NCBI GenBank assembly: GCA_025677825.1
Contig: JAIXMO010000046.1
Coordinates: forward strand, 171,706 to 235,705
DNA: 64,000 nt
Reading direction: 5' to 3'
Source of the DNA: Helicostylum pulchrum
Lineage: Eukaryota > Mucoromycota > Mucoromycetes > Mucorales > Mucoraceae
Program-made: the position numbers and the translations under genes
The notes under the pieces: generated by a model
Told to the model about the DNA's origin: nothing
Seen by the model: the letters and a program-made list of their open reading frames with translations, nothing else
The model's database searches: none
Part shown: positions 36,701-48,108 of the stretch, piece by piece
How positions within the stretch are numbered: the stretch's first letter is position 1
Layout: every line of letters begins with the position of its first letter

Positions 36701-38125
36701 ACCGGTATTCATGGTTATGCGTTCACTTCAAAAACCTAAACGGATTACTATTGAAGGCAGTGATGGTAAACAGTACAAGTTCCTGGTAAAATCAGAAGAT
36801 GAGTTGCAGAAGGATGCTCGCACTATGGAGTTTAACTATGCTATTAATTCGTTCTTGAAGAGAGACACTAAATTACGTGATCATGAACTATGTAAATTAT
36901 CTTTTTTTTTTCTTTTTTCGTGTACCTATGTAATTTTGTACTTACCTCCCTATTATACATATAATATAGACATTCGTACCTACGCGGTAATCCCTCTGGG
37001 AGAAAAGTGGGGTCTGATCCAGTGGATCGATTGCATTACGCCTTTGAAGACCATTATTGATAACATTTGGGTCTCGGAAGGTCGGCATAGTGTTGGGGTA
37101 AGTATTACTAATGTTATGAAAATCTTACGTCAGAATTTAACAATCCATTAGGCTATGAGTGCGAGATTTAAAGATATGGGAAATGGACTACCATCAGAAA
37201 CTGCTCGAGCATTTAAAAATGTGATACTCCCTCAGTAAGTTAAAAGAAATAGGTTACGCATCACATGTATATTGGACTCATGAAAAAAAAAAATTATATT
37301 ATAGATGCCCGGCTGTGTTTCATCAGTGGTTTTTGAGGTGCTTTCCAGAGCCTAATCAATGGCTTGCAAGTAGAACTAGATATACAAAGACACTGGCTGT
37401 TATGTCTATTGTTGGATATATGGTTGGGTAAAGTATTGATTATTTTTTCCAAAAAAAAAACAAACACAATTAACCCCAATTTGTTTTCTTTTAGCCTGGG
37501 TGATCGACATGCCGAGAACATATTATTTGACGAGACAAACGGTGACTGCGTGCATGTGGATTTGAATATGCTCTTTGACCTAGGTCTAGGTTTGACAATT
37601 CCAGAAGTTGTACCTTTCAGGCTGACCAAGAATCTAATTGACGCTATGGGCGTACTCGGTTGCAACGGGCTCTTCACAACCACTTGTGAACAAACTATGG
37701 ATGTTCTACTTCGTAATAAAGATGCGTTGATGAGTGTATTCCAAACTCTGGGCACTTGTTGGAGTTTGGAGGAAAATGTAAGATTGGTTTACCTTTTTTT
37801 AAAAAAAGTTGATCCAAAGTACTAATAATAACGATAGGAATCGGAAGGCGGTTCGTCTACTCGTATTGACTCGATTCAGAGCAGGAACGAGATTGCTAAA
37901 AGAAATAACGAAATTCGACAAAAGAAGACGTTTGATGAGAAGTTTGAGCTTCAACCTGGGCGGGACGCAGACCGAAGAGTTAAAGAGCTCATAGAAAAGG
38001 CTTCCAATCCAGATAACTTGGCGAAAATGTTCGCAGGTAAAGATTAATTATGATATCATGCATACAAAGAAGAGAAATTAACTTTTTTTTTTAAAAAAAA
38101 AATAGGGTGGGCACCTTTCGTTTAA
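30727..38125 (+). CDS. ATR/Mec1/Rad3 checkpoint kinase
   Basis: I read 21 exons: 30727-30799, 30861-31082, 31148-31185, 31241-31447, 31514-32092, 32164-32847, 32915-34547, 34634-35441, 35517-35582, 35645-35783, 35835-35927, 36005-36199, 36269-36298, 36368-36602, 36694-36891, 36970-37097, 37152-37234, 37305-37427, 37495-37777, 37838-38036, 38106-38125. They sum to exactly 2011 residues. ATR senses RPA-coated single-stranded DNA and starts the DNA damage checkpoint. A HEAT/UME region is followed by a FAT domain (YKALSLGSKYYYSNMSRL), a PI3K-like kinase (RSLQKPKRITIEGSDGKQY, LRDHELYIRTYAVIPLG, catalytic GLGDRHAENILF, then HVDLNMLFD in place of the usual HVDFNCLF), and a FATC ending LAKMFAGWAPFV. 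It is shorter than typical ATR/Mec1 (about 2350-2650). Confidence 0.93.
34604..34629. repeat. (CT)n microsatellite in ATR intron 7
   Basis: About 11-12 CT units just before the TATAG acceptor of the intron, acting as its pyrimidine tract. Confidence 0.85.
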
Positions 38126-38223
38126 ACATTAGTTTGTAAATAAAATTATAATTTACTTTCAGTTATTTATTATATTGATGGGCAATATGAGTTTAAACAA
38201 GTATAAGTTATACGTTATACGTA

Positions 38224-40148
38224 TTAGTTATAGAATGATTTTGCTTTTGACTCTATGTACTGTCTAATGTCTTCGATTTCTTTATCAGTACCATCCATAG
38301 GTAACTTTTCCTGAAGTTTATTTTGACTTTCGGAACCGGCTTCTTTACTTAAACCGGCAAACGCCCTGCCATTCTCGTTAAAATAATCGTATACTTCAAA
38401 GGCCAGATTATCCGTCGTATAATTAAAAGGTCGTATAGATGCAATAAAGGAATCCAAGTATACTTTAGATACCCAATGTGTATATTCATCTTTTCCACCG
38501 GCGCTGTTTACAATGTCAGCTCGTATTTGAGCTATCTCGTCCAAAGTCTGTGCGTTCCTTATATCGTTCAGCTTATCGTTAGCCTTATTATAAAGATTTT
38601 GGATGTGTGTGTTAAAAATGTTCTCCAATGCTTCGTCGCGAGAGAAAATACGAGACCGAAATTTGTTGGCGGGTTGCGGATCGCGTTGATCTACAGGTTC
38701 AGAGGCCGTTGCGGTTAAGTAAAAAGTCTTTAAAACATCTTCTACAATTTGTATCAGTTCTTGTTGTTGCTCCGCAGTTACTGTGCTAGGTATAGTCATC
38801 TTTAAACTAGTCGAGATAAAATCTACGCTATCAGCTGGAATTCCATTGTATCGATCTTGGTTATTTTCGATAAAACGAATAATGTTAACAAGAGCCTTGT
38901 CAGCAGTAACTTTAGTAGGCCTTATCCTATAAAGCAATGTATCAAGTAATGATTCGTAAGTCCTTCGTTGTAAATAACAAAAGTTTGTCGTGTTTTCTGC
39001 AATTAGTTTCTCTCGTAGAGCTTGGATATCCGTTAATGAACTGTCTTGTATTGCAGCACTGTTTTCTATAAAGTAATTTTCAAGGCCGTCCAAAGATTTC
39101 TCATATAAAGACGCAACGTATTTTTCTGGTGGTATCTGTATAACATCCCGCTTCTCTCTAGCAGAGCCGCAACTAGTGTTACGGTATTTTTTTAAATTAG
39201 AATCTATCATATCCTTTATTTTTGCGTATTGTTGGTCGTTTACTGAACCGAAATTTGTAATCAGTTTTGCGGTAAAATCAGGTATATACGTATCAGGCAT
39301 GGTAATAATTTGATCTTGCTTTCTTACAAAGAAATCATTCATTTCATCCATATGAGCTTCAAACTGAAAGGCGAAAGTGGGATCCCAGGGATCTGGTTGA
39401 AGAGGAGTTTCAGGGAACCCTTGTTCCGGACAACCACCACCTTGGCTATTGTTATCCTTATCACAGCTGTCGTCTGGGTTGTTTTGGTTTTGATCGTTTC
39501 CGCTTTGATCATTTCTATTTCGATTGTTTCGATTCGGATTGTTTCTATATTCGCTGTTTCCGTATTTTCTATTTTCGAATTCTCCATACCCGTATTCTTC
39601 GTTTTCAAAGTTGTTGTCATTTTCTCTATTATATCGCTTTTGTATCACTGCTATACGTGGGCTATGATAAAAAGTAGACGCCATCCTATAATGAGATGCT
39701 TGATATTTTTCAATAAGTGTTTCTACCGTAGATTCTATCTGATTTAATTGCTTTTGGGATATTGCAGGAAAATATCTAGCTACCGAAGTTGGAATAACAT
39801 TATGTTCCATTATTGAGTCTTTACCATACTCTTCCGGGTAAGTCTTGATTAAAACATCTATAGTATGAAGCAAGAACTGGAGAAGTTTGGGACTTAAGCC
39901 ATTTTCCGAGCTACTGGTCGTTTCTTTACATGTTCTGGTAGTGCTATTTGATAAGCTCTTTAAAAAAAATGCTTTTAGGAATTTTTATATTTTATCTGAA
40001 GGAAAATTTAACTTACAACAGAAGTATTACTGGTCAATGCAAATTCTGGATTGGGAAATAGTCCCTCATCATCTTGGACAGGTACGGTTAGCACGAACAA
40101 TGGGAATAGAAACAGCGTTGCTATTGATAGAGCAACACACTGACGCAT
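38224..40148 (-). CDS. Large secreted protein, function unknown
   Basis: Two exons (40017-40148, 38224-39957) give 621 residues. The first ~23 residues are a signal peptide (MRQCVALSIATLFLFPLFVL). An Asn/Arg/Asp-rich low-complexity segment spans about 165-205 (EYRNNPNRNNRNRNDQSG). Lys-Arg sites occur at VIQKR and AREKR, possible Kex2 cuts. The rest is helical, with about four repeating-looking modules of 100-120 residues, each with an aromatic/Tyr-Phe helix and an Ile/Leu-rich stretch (for example FEAHMDEMNDFFVRKQDQII; LENYFIENSAAIQDSSLTDI; LVNIIRFIENNQDRYNG). No enzyme motif found. Tail-to-tail with the ATR gene, 98 nt apart. Family not recognised. Confidence 0.75.
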
Positions 40149-40554
40149 TCTATATGCTGTAATGGAAAAATGAAAGAAGAAAAGAATAAAGAAAAATGTC
40201 TGTGGTACATTCAAGATACATATGACTTACTAATATGGAAACATTCTCAATAACAATGTTCACAATATTTATTTTATTATCGACTTGAGTTCAAGTAAAC
40301 AAAACATAAAGAATTACTTAAAATAGTTATTTATTTATAGTAATAATAAAAAACCAAATGTATCAAAGATGAAACGAACAATGAGTAATAATTAAAACGA
40401 AACAAAGAGTATACATAATATTTTAAAAAAAAATTTATTTTGAGACTTTTTTTAGGTCTAACTAAAGAATATAATACAAATAAGAGGGAGTTTCTTTTTT
40501 TTAAAGGAATAATAGGGAAGATGTGTATGCAATAAGGTGGTAAAGTTGGTTGAT

Positions 40555-42570
40555 TTAATCAACTTCTTCGACAGAAGGGCCATCGTTGTGATCAGCGGGA
40601 GCGGCACCGGGAGCGGCACCAGGGAAACCACCAGGAGCAGCACCTTCAGCACCACCGTTTTGTTGGTAGAACTTCATCATGATGGGGTTGACGATTTCTT
40701 CGACTTCCTTTTGCTTGGACTCATATTCGTCCTTGGAAGCTTCTTGAGAGTCTTCTAACCACTTGATAGCTTCATCAGAGGCATTCTTAATCTTCTCCTT
40801 ATCTTCAGCGGGGAGAGCACCACCGACCTTCTCATCTTGAAGAGTGTTGCGGAGGTTATAGGCATAAGATTCAAGACCGTTTCTGGCTGTGATACGAGCA
40901 GTAGCTTCCTCATCTTCAGCCTTGTACTTTTCAGCATCGTTAACCATACGTTCGATATCTTCCTTGGAGAGACGACCCTTATCGTTGGTGATGGTAATCT
41001 TGTTGGACTTACCAGTGGTCTTATCAAGAGCAGAGACGTTCAAGATACCGTTAGCATCAACATCGAAAGTAACTTCGACTTGAGGAACACCACGAGGAGC
41101 AGGGGGGATACCAGATAACTCGAACTTACCGAGGATGTTGTTATCCTTGGTACGGGCACGCTCACCTTCAAAGACTTGAATGAGGACACCAGGTTGGTTA
41201 TCAGCATAAGTGGAGAAGACTTCGGACTTCTTGGTAGGAACAGTAGTGTTACGCTTAATAAGAGGAGTCATGACACCACCAGCAGTCTCGATACCGAGAG
41301 AGAGGGGAGCAACATCCAAAAGAAGAAGATCTTGAGTCTTTTCAGAGGTATCACCAGAGAGAATAGCAGCTTGAACAGCGGCACCATAGGCAACAGCTTC
41401 ATCAGGGTTGATAGATCTGTTAGGTTCCTTACCGTTGAAGAAGTCAGAGACCATCTTTTGGACCTTGGGGATACGAGTAGAACCACCAACGAGAACGATA
41501 TCGTGAACAGAACCCTTATCAATCTTGGAATCACGGAGAACCTTTTCAACGGGTTCCATAGTGTTACGGAAAAGATCTTGGTTCAATTCTTCGAAACGAG
41601 CACGAGTTAAAGAGGTATAGAAATCAACACCTTCAAAGAGAGAATCGATTTCGATGGTAGTTTGAGCAGCAGAAGACAAAGTACGCTTTGCACGTTCACA
41701 TGCGGTACGAAGACGACGGATGGCACGAGCGTTACCAGCGATATCCTTCTTGTACTTACGCTTGAATTCTTGCATGAAGTGATCAACGAGACGGTTATCG
41801 AAATCTTCACCACCTAAATGAGTATCACCAGCAGTAGCCTTAACTTCAAAGATACCATCTTCAATGGTCAAGAGAGAAACATCAAAGGTTCCTCCTCCCA
41901 AATCGAAAATCAAAACGTTACGCTCACCTTCTACCTTTTTGTCTAAACCATAAGCAATGGCAGCGGCAGTAGGTTCGTTAATGATACGTTGAACGTTCAT
42001 ACCAGAAATCAAACCAGCATCCTTGGTAGCTTGACGTTGAGAATCGTTAAAGTAAGCAGGAACGGTAATAACAGCGTTCTTGACAACACCACCGAGGTAA
42101 GCTTCAGCAGTTTCCTTCATCTTGACGAGAATCATAGCAGAGATTTCTTCAGGAGTGAAAGTCTTGGTCTCACCCTTATAATCAACTTGAATAATAGGCT
42201 TTTGCTCCTTGTCAATAACCTTGAAAGACCAATGCTTCATATCAGCTTGGACTTCAGCATCAGCGAAACGACGACCGATTAAACGCTTGGCGTCAAAGAC
42301 AGTGTTGTGAGGGTTCATAGCGACTTGGTTCTTGGCAGCATCACCAATAAGACGTTCAGAGTCGGTGAAACCAACATAAGAGGGAGTAGTACGGTTACCT
42401 TGATCATTAGCAATGATTTCAACACGATCGTTTTGCCAGACACCAACACAAGAGTAAGTAGTACCCAAATCAATACCGACTACAAAGAAAAAAAAAAAGA
42501 TGTTAGTAAACAGTTTTTTTTCCCAGGTTATAACAGAGGTTTAGTACGTACTAGATTTTCCTTCAGACAT
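40555..42570 (-). CDS. Cytosolic Hsp70 chaperone (SSA type)
   Basis: Two exons (42552-42570, 40555-42479) give 647 residues. The first exon holds only MSEGKSI minus two bases. Signatures are [29 protein letters not shown] and [13 protein letters not shown] in the ATPase domain, the substrate domain with [18 protein letters not shown], a Gly/Ala/Pro-rich lid tail ([20 protein letters not shown]), and the terminal EEVD that recruits TPR co-chaperones and marks the cytosolic/nuclear form. Codon use is strongly biased (GAAG/CAAG/GGT-type codons on the coding strand), typical of a highly expressed gene. Upstream heat-shock-like and TATA elements are listed separately. Confidence 0.98.
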
Positions 42571-42644
42571 GTTTAATATATTATTATTTTATAATGAAAT
42601 ATAATGATTAAAAAAAAAAAAGGGAACTGAAAATCTGTCTTCTT

Positions 42645-42652
42645 TTTATATA
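42645..42652 (-). promoter_or_regulatory. TATA box of the Hsp70 gene
   Basis: TATATAAA read on the minus strand, 75 bp upstream of the Hsp70 ATG. Confidence 0.6.
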
Positions 42653-42726
42653 AAATCTCGAGCCCCTCTTTTAGCAAGAACTAGCAATTTCCAAGCCCAT
42701 TGATTGGCTTGTGAAACGAAAGTGGT

Positions 42727-42745
42727 AGAACTTGCGAGAAAGTGA
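42727..42745. promoter_or_regulatory. Heat-shock-element-like site upstream of Hsp70
   Basis: AGAACTTGCGAGAAA gives three 5-bp units close to the nGAAn/nTTCn heat-shock-factor pattern (the middle unit is imperfect), with further GAAA units just after. It is 157 bp upstream of the ATG, between two ATTGG (CCAAT-type) motifs near 42705 and 42779. This is a candidate by position and pattern. Confidence 0.45.
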
Positions 42746-42933
42746 AAGAAAATACCCAGCAATTTTCGTGCGTTCTATTGGCTATCAGCCAAATGTATGC
42801 TAAAAGTTACGTAGGTTTTTTTTATGAACTCAGAACAAAAGAGCGCACAAAGTTTTTTAGTGTTTTATTTTAGGTAACACGAAGGTAAGAACGATAACAT
42901 TTATAAAGATAAACAAAGAATATATTTTTTTAT

Positions 42934-44708
42934 TCATTGTTTTGAACAAATATCTTTTTCCAAATTAGAGAATTGTTGTTTATAACTAGCGTACAGTTTT
43001 GTCTTTTCTAAATCTGGAGAGCAAATGAGTTCTAAACCAGCGGAAGGGTATTGAGCCATCATCTCTTCAAATGATGAAGTAACAGTACCAAATCTCGCTA
43101 ACAATGCTCCGCCTAAACTGGCTCCATTCATTCCCTTTTGTCTATATACAGGTAGTCCTAAAATATTTGAAAGTAGCTGAAGAATATTTGCGTTAGCTGC
43201 TGCTCCACCGGAAGCTAAAACGCGTTTCATACTATCACCGCCCATACGCTGTAATCGAACACACATCGACATAAACTGAGATTCCACAATAGCCTTTACA
43301 TTGACCGCTTTATCTTTAAACTCTTTTACAGCTTTACCTTGTTCAAATCTATAGATTCCTTTAGCAAATGGAATAATTTCTTGCATCCAGTAATAAAATC
43401 CAATGTCTCCTTGTTGCATTGCTTCCTTGTTATTTAAATATTCATTAAATTCGTCCCAGCTTCCATTAGCATAACTGTCACGAATAAATTCTCGGGCCAG
43501 AGACCCGTTTTTATAACAAAGCATACCCATAAATCCTTCAGGGTCGGTAGGATGAGCCATTAAGTGTGATTCGGTGGTTGGTTCTGCTACGTCCTTTTTG
43601 AGATACACTAATACTGTATCTGAAGTACCAAGAGAAACAACACAGTCACCTTCACTCAAATTCATCGATACTAACGTAGCTGAATTATCACCGGTAAAAG
43701 GCATGATACGACAATCTAATGCAGATTTTTTTTTTGTATGTAAACATCATTTTCAAATCACCCACATATCGAGAAAAAAAAAATTACCTGGATGAAATCC
43801 ATATCTTACAACGTAATAATGACTAATATGTCCAAGCACAGTACCACCTTCTACTGGTTCTTTGTTTAACTTTTCGTATAATGAATTGCCGCCACATTGC
43901 TCTAATAACTTGCGGTCCCATTGATGAGTGTTAACATTCATCATGTTTGTACCTGATCCTTCTGCAGCATCCATTGGGCCGAATGATCCCAATAAAAGAG
44001 TCGCCAATAAGGAACTAACGAGGTTGATACGAACTGTTTGATCGTAGGCTTTTTTATTATGATGATATATCTAGAACAAAGTTATTAATTAGCACATATA
44101 AAATGTATTATATACTAATAGATTTATACCTTAGCGATTTGATTTCCAGTAAATCTTTCATAAGCTTTGGAACCTGTCAATTTAGCTAAAGCTTCAGGAC
44201 CACCAACAGACTGCTCCAAGGTACGGCACTCTTGTGTAGTACTAGCGTCTTGCCAAATCGGTGATTGTTTAATAGAAAAAGCATCATCCAATTGCTCATA
44301 TAACTCTTTTGTTGGATCAAGATGTTCCAAGTGTTCTATTCCGTTCTTATTCCAATAAACACTACCGTGTTGCTATAATAAAAAAAAGGGGGGGGGGGAT
44401 TAAAAAAATTGCATATCAGTATTATACACGTATATTACCTGCCCAGCGCCTGAAATACCGCGTATAGATCCAATATAAGACGAGTCCTTTAAACGCTTTA
44501 ATAACAAATCAAGAGCCTTAACCCACATTAAAGTAGGAGAAGTAACGACATTGTCGTCTATAATAGCACCATGTACAGTTCCGAATTCAGACAAGTCTTT
44601 ATCAAAGTTGATAGCTTCTTCAAGTACAATATCGTGTTGTTCGTTGATCAGTGTACATTTCAATTGTTGTGTTGATAAGTCAAGACCGAGGTAATAGTTT
44701 TCTGCCAT
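42934..44708 (-). CDS. XKS1: D-xylulose kinase
   Basis: Four exons (44439-44708, 44130-44372, 43788-44070, 42934-43715) give 525 residues. FGGY-family enzyme that phosphorylates D-xylulose for the pentose phosphate pathway. The N-terminal phosphate-1 motif YYLGLDLSTQQLKC is of the xylulokinase kind. Later marks are IRGISGAGQQHGSVYW, SPIWQDASTTQECRTLE, GSFGPMDAAEGSGTNMMN, TGDNSATLVSMNL, VVSLGTSDTVLVYL and VLASGGAAANANILQLL. The length fits fungal enzymes. Same strand as Hsp70, which lies downstream, but with its own promoter. A run of 10 G at about 44390 sits in the first intron. Confidence 0.93.
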
Positions 44709-45078
44709 GACGAAAGTTACTTTTTTTTTTTTACCAACAAAAGAAAACAAAAAAAAGTGTATTTTTTATATATTCTGGGTGTGTCAAAAGGTCCGCTTTA
44801 ACTACCCGATTGGTGAACTCTATCTGTTTTTGGACGACATATATTCCGGTAAAAAAAAAACCTTGTGTGTCAATCAAAAAGGTGATCTTTTCTAAAGGGA
44901 AAAGAGTGTACAGGGACGAGAAATAAGTTTGTATTCCCCACATGTACTTTGACTACTTGGTTGTAGATAGCTGCTGTAAATAGTACTCGAAAGAAACAGA
45001 AACCGATATAAGGATACGTGTTTTCAAGATTGAAATATCCCTATCGTTGATATCAATTTCCCGTACTGGACACGTATA
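44709..45078. other. Upstream region of xylulokinase
   Basis: Promoter side of the minus-strand xylulokinase gene. No other gene was seen before the repeat copy starts. Confidence 0.45.
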
Positions 45079-46832
45079 TAGTAGTGGCTCTGTTTAATAG
45101 TTGAATCCAATTGCACAAAACTACTAAGTATATAAAATTTATGTGATAATAGAAAGCAAGTTTTCAACTAATTTTGATAAAAGCGTCTAGTCAAAAGTGA
45201 ACTATCAATCGATGTTAGTTATAAAACAAAGGAATAATAATCAAACTGGTAGAAAGAGGATAATAAAATAATCCTTACAAAGTAATTAAAATACAAAAAT
45301 AATAAATTTAGATTCGAATGGAGTGTATATCAACGATGGAACTTTAGAAAATTAACTAGAAAAAGTAATTAAATACAGATGGTTTCCAAGTGATGAAAGA
45401 TTAAAAAGGAAAGCAGTATAAAGCAAATAAAGTGAACGTAAAGACGCTTTTTAGTCCTCTTTAACATATATACAAGTTTTAAACGCATTGTTATGTGGTA
45501 TTATAATAAGTAGCTCTGCAAATTTTTAATTGACAGAAATAAATTTTTAATAGAATTTAAAATGTTTTTAATGTTTGAGGCCTTGCAAAAAAAGATACAT
45601 AGCATATGTTTTTGTACAATAACTTGGGTTAGCTCAAGAACCATTTCAAGTGTTATAAACCATTATTACCTGTCCATTATTATCTTAGAAACGCGTCTTT
45701 TTAAGTAAAGGTTTAGAAGTAATTTCTAAAAAAGGTCATTTTTCGATGATCGAAATATGGTATTTTCCTTGTATGATTAAACATCAGGAAATTATTCCTT
45801 TGTCCAAGTTACTTAGTACAAGTTACCCTTTAAGATGTTGTTTTTAATATCAAAACTAAAAACTGCACGTTGTTATATTTTATACTCGATTTTTTCCACT
45901 TTTTTTTGGTTGGTCATTTTTGGCATTTTTGGTCATTTTGGTGGGTCAACCCCTTTTGTGTTTTTGCGGTTATTTTGAAATTACTCCCAATCCAATTTCA
46001 TTTTTTTTGTGAAAAAAACAATGATAATAAACAACTCTTTTAGGCACATTTAAGCAATTTAAAATTATATTTTCACAAAAAATACTGACCGAGTAATCAT
46101 TGTTCTAAACGTTTTTTTTTTCGCTAAAGTTTGAGTTAAGTGGTCCTTAAAATGGGGGTTTCTTTAAAGCGCGTTTTCTCGCCCAGTTTTAGATATAGCA
46201 CTTTTATTTATGAACATCCAATATATGGGTTTTAAATATCTATATTCGGTTCTATAACTAAACACGGTAATAAAAAACTATATTTTATGTAATCGCGACA
46301 CTCTGAAAATGGTTACATGATGTTACACTAAAAAAGTGCATTTTTTTCCAAAAAAAAAAAAAAAAGTCTAAAACAGCGATTACTCTTTCAGTTTTGACAG
46401 TAAAAGTATAATTTAAAATGGATTAGAAGCGTTTAAGCGAGTGCTATACCAGGCATGTTTTTTTCACAAATATAGGCAAATTGGATCAGGAGTAATCATA
46501 TAATAACCACAAGAACGCAAAAGGGGTTGACCCCCAAAACGAAAATCGAAAAAAAAATAAAAAAGTTTGTTTTTAATTTATTTTATCAAAGATATAGGTA
46601 AAAAAAAACATTTTGTATTAAAAAACGTATGCCCAAAAAGCATTCCCTGTTTCTTTAAAAAATAAAAACCAATATTTATTATAACTGCTAATTTTAGCAG
46701 TGATTTCTTATGTGAGCGATTATTTAAGCTCAGGTATCTCCTGAACTTTTTTCTTAGCAGTGATTATCCACTGTTCGACAGAAGGGTGGATTTGTTCCAT
46801 ATTTCGGCCACCCCTAAATAGAACCGCTAGTG
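45079..46832. repeat. Large fold-back repeat element, copy B
   Basis: Second copy of the element at 950-2858, in the same orientation. The ends are degenerate inverted repeats: TAGTAGTGGCTCTGTTTAA on the left and the complement CACTAGCGGTTCTATTTAG on the right, next to TA (45077-45078, 46833-46834). The inner palindrome runs about 45941-46534. Identity with copy A is high in the central 1 kb and lower at the flanks. The short frame of copy A (1705-1905) is frameshifted here, so it is not a conserved gene. Confidence 0.82.
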
Positions 46833-46834
46833 TA

Positions 46835-47227
46835 TTCTATTGTGTGTAAACCTGTAGAACTACATACAATCGAGTAGTAATTATATATGTATGTACTTTG
46901 AGCAAATACACCACGTGTGTATAATGAAAATAGGGATAATTATATATCCAGCGAACAACAAGAAACGTAGACATGCATATACTCCAGTGGCATTATATCC
47001 AACGAGATATTTGATTTAAAAAAAGATCTACGGTAAATACAACCATGTTTTATTCGATAAATAAGAATAAAATGTATTACTTTTGGTTTACAAAGTAAAG
47101 ACCGTTTTTGGTCCTAACAAGACGAACATTCATCAAAACTACCCGTTATCGCTGGGTTTATCATTCTTTTTTTTTTCCTTGTAAAATTATTTACCTTTCT
47201 CTTTCTCACTTTTTTATTTTAAACTAA
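46835..47227. other. Upstream region of the ankyrin gene
   Basis: No gene seen. It ends in a T-rich leader just before the ATG at 47228. Contains a weak ACACGTGTGT-like palindrome near 46912-46921. Confidence 0.4.
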
Positions 47228-48108
47228 ATGTCAAGTAGAACACCCAATGACATTTTGCGTCATAGAATCTCTCGAAATACAGTTATATCCAAACACAAAG
47301 AAAAACAAGTAACGTCAGCTCGGTTAAAAGATGTATTCATTAACAGTAAACAACGAGAGGAACTTATGACGGCCTGTTCTAAAGGAGATCTACCTAAAGG
47401 TTTGTTGGAAAAATAAACTCTTGTAGATCCCAAAAAGAGTTTAAACGAACAGATTGTATAGTCACTCACTTGTTAGAAGAAAAGAAATCCGGGTTAAATC
47501 CAGACTTGATTAGAGATTCCAAAATGCGTACACCTTTACTAGTTGCATGTGCAGCAGGTCAAGCAGCAGTTGTAAGACAATTAATTAGGTGGGGAGCGGA
47601 CGTAAATAATCCTACGGGAGATATTGTGGGTAATAAACCACTTGACCTTGCAGTGATTTCAAATAGTGTAGAAACAGTATTGGCATTATTAGAGGCAGGA
47701 GCTAAAATAACGAATCATGCAAATATTCATAGTGCAGGGTTACGATTGCCTGCACGTATTCGAGCAGGTACCCGAACCCCATTAGATTTAGCTAATTCGC
47801 GACTCGATCTACTTATTAAGCAATCGGAACAAACACAAAGTATTAAAAGTGAAACAATGGAACAAGTATTACAGGTAAGTATTATAATTAGAGTATATTG
47901 TACAGCTTGCTTATTTTATTTTTATTTCTTTTGTTGTACGTAGATTATTAAACTATTGAAACACTTTTTACCAAACGATACGATTGATGAATTAGATGAA
48001 TTAACCAACAAGATATCCAAGATTGATATTGCGACGGATAATAATAAAGGGCAAGATAATATATTTATGATGAAGAGCTTAAAAGACGTTTTATCGAGGA
48101 TTTATTAA
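47228..48108 (+). CDS. Ankyrin-repeat protein
   Basis: Three exons (47228-47399, 47462-47874, 47944-48108) give 249 residues. At least two clear ankyrin units are visible: about 90-120 (TPLLVACAAGQAAVVRQLIR, then WGADVNNPTG) and about 128-155 (KPLDLAVISNSVETVLALLE, then AGAKI). A partial one precedes them (ELMTACSKGDLPKVTHLLEE) and another follows (RTPLDLANSRLDLLIKQ). This gives a protein-binding scaffold without other domains. The C-terminus is charged and helical. Its stop codon overlaps the stop of the convergent DDRGK1-like gene by 4 nt. The partner is unknown. Confidence 0.83.

Larger units (their letters stand above)
42571..42933. other. Promoter region of Hsp70 and 3' flank of xylulokinase
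   Basis: Includes the TATA, heat-shock-like and CCAAT-type sites listed separately, and the terminator side of the xylulokinase gene. Confidence 0.5.

Noticed and set aside
39310..39747. 145-codon plus-strand frame
   Set aside because: Antisense shadow of the Asn-rich segment of the secreted protein gene on the minus strand.
40836..42576. Several plus-strand frames of 64-144 codons
   Set aside because: Antisense shadows of the highly biased Hsp70 gene.
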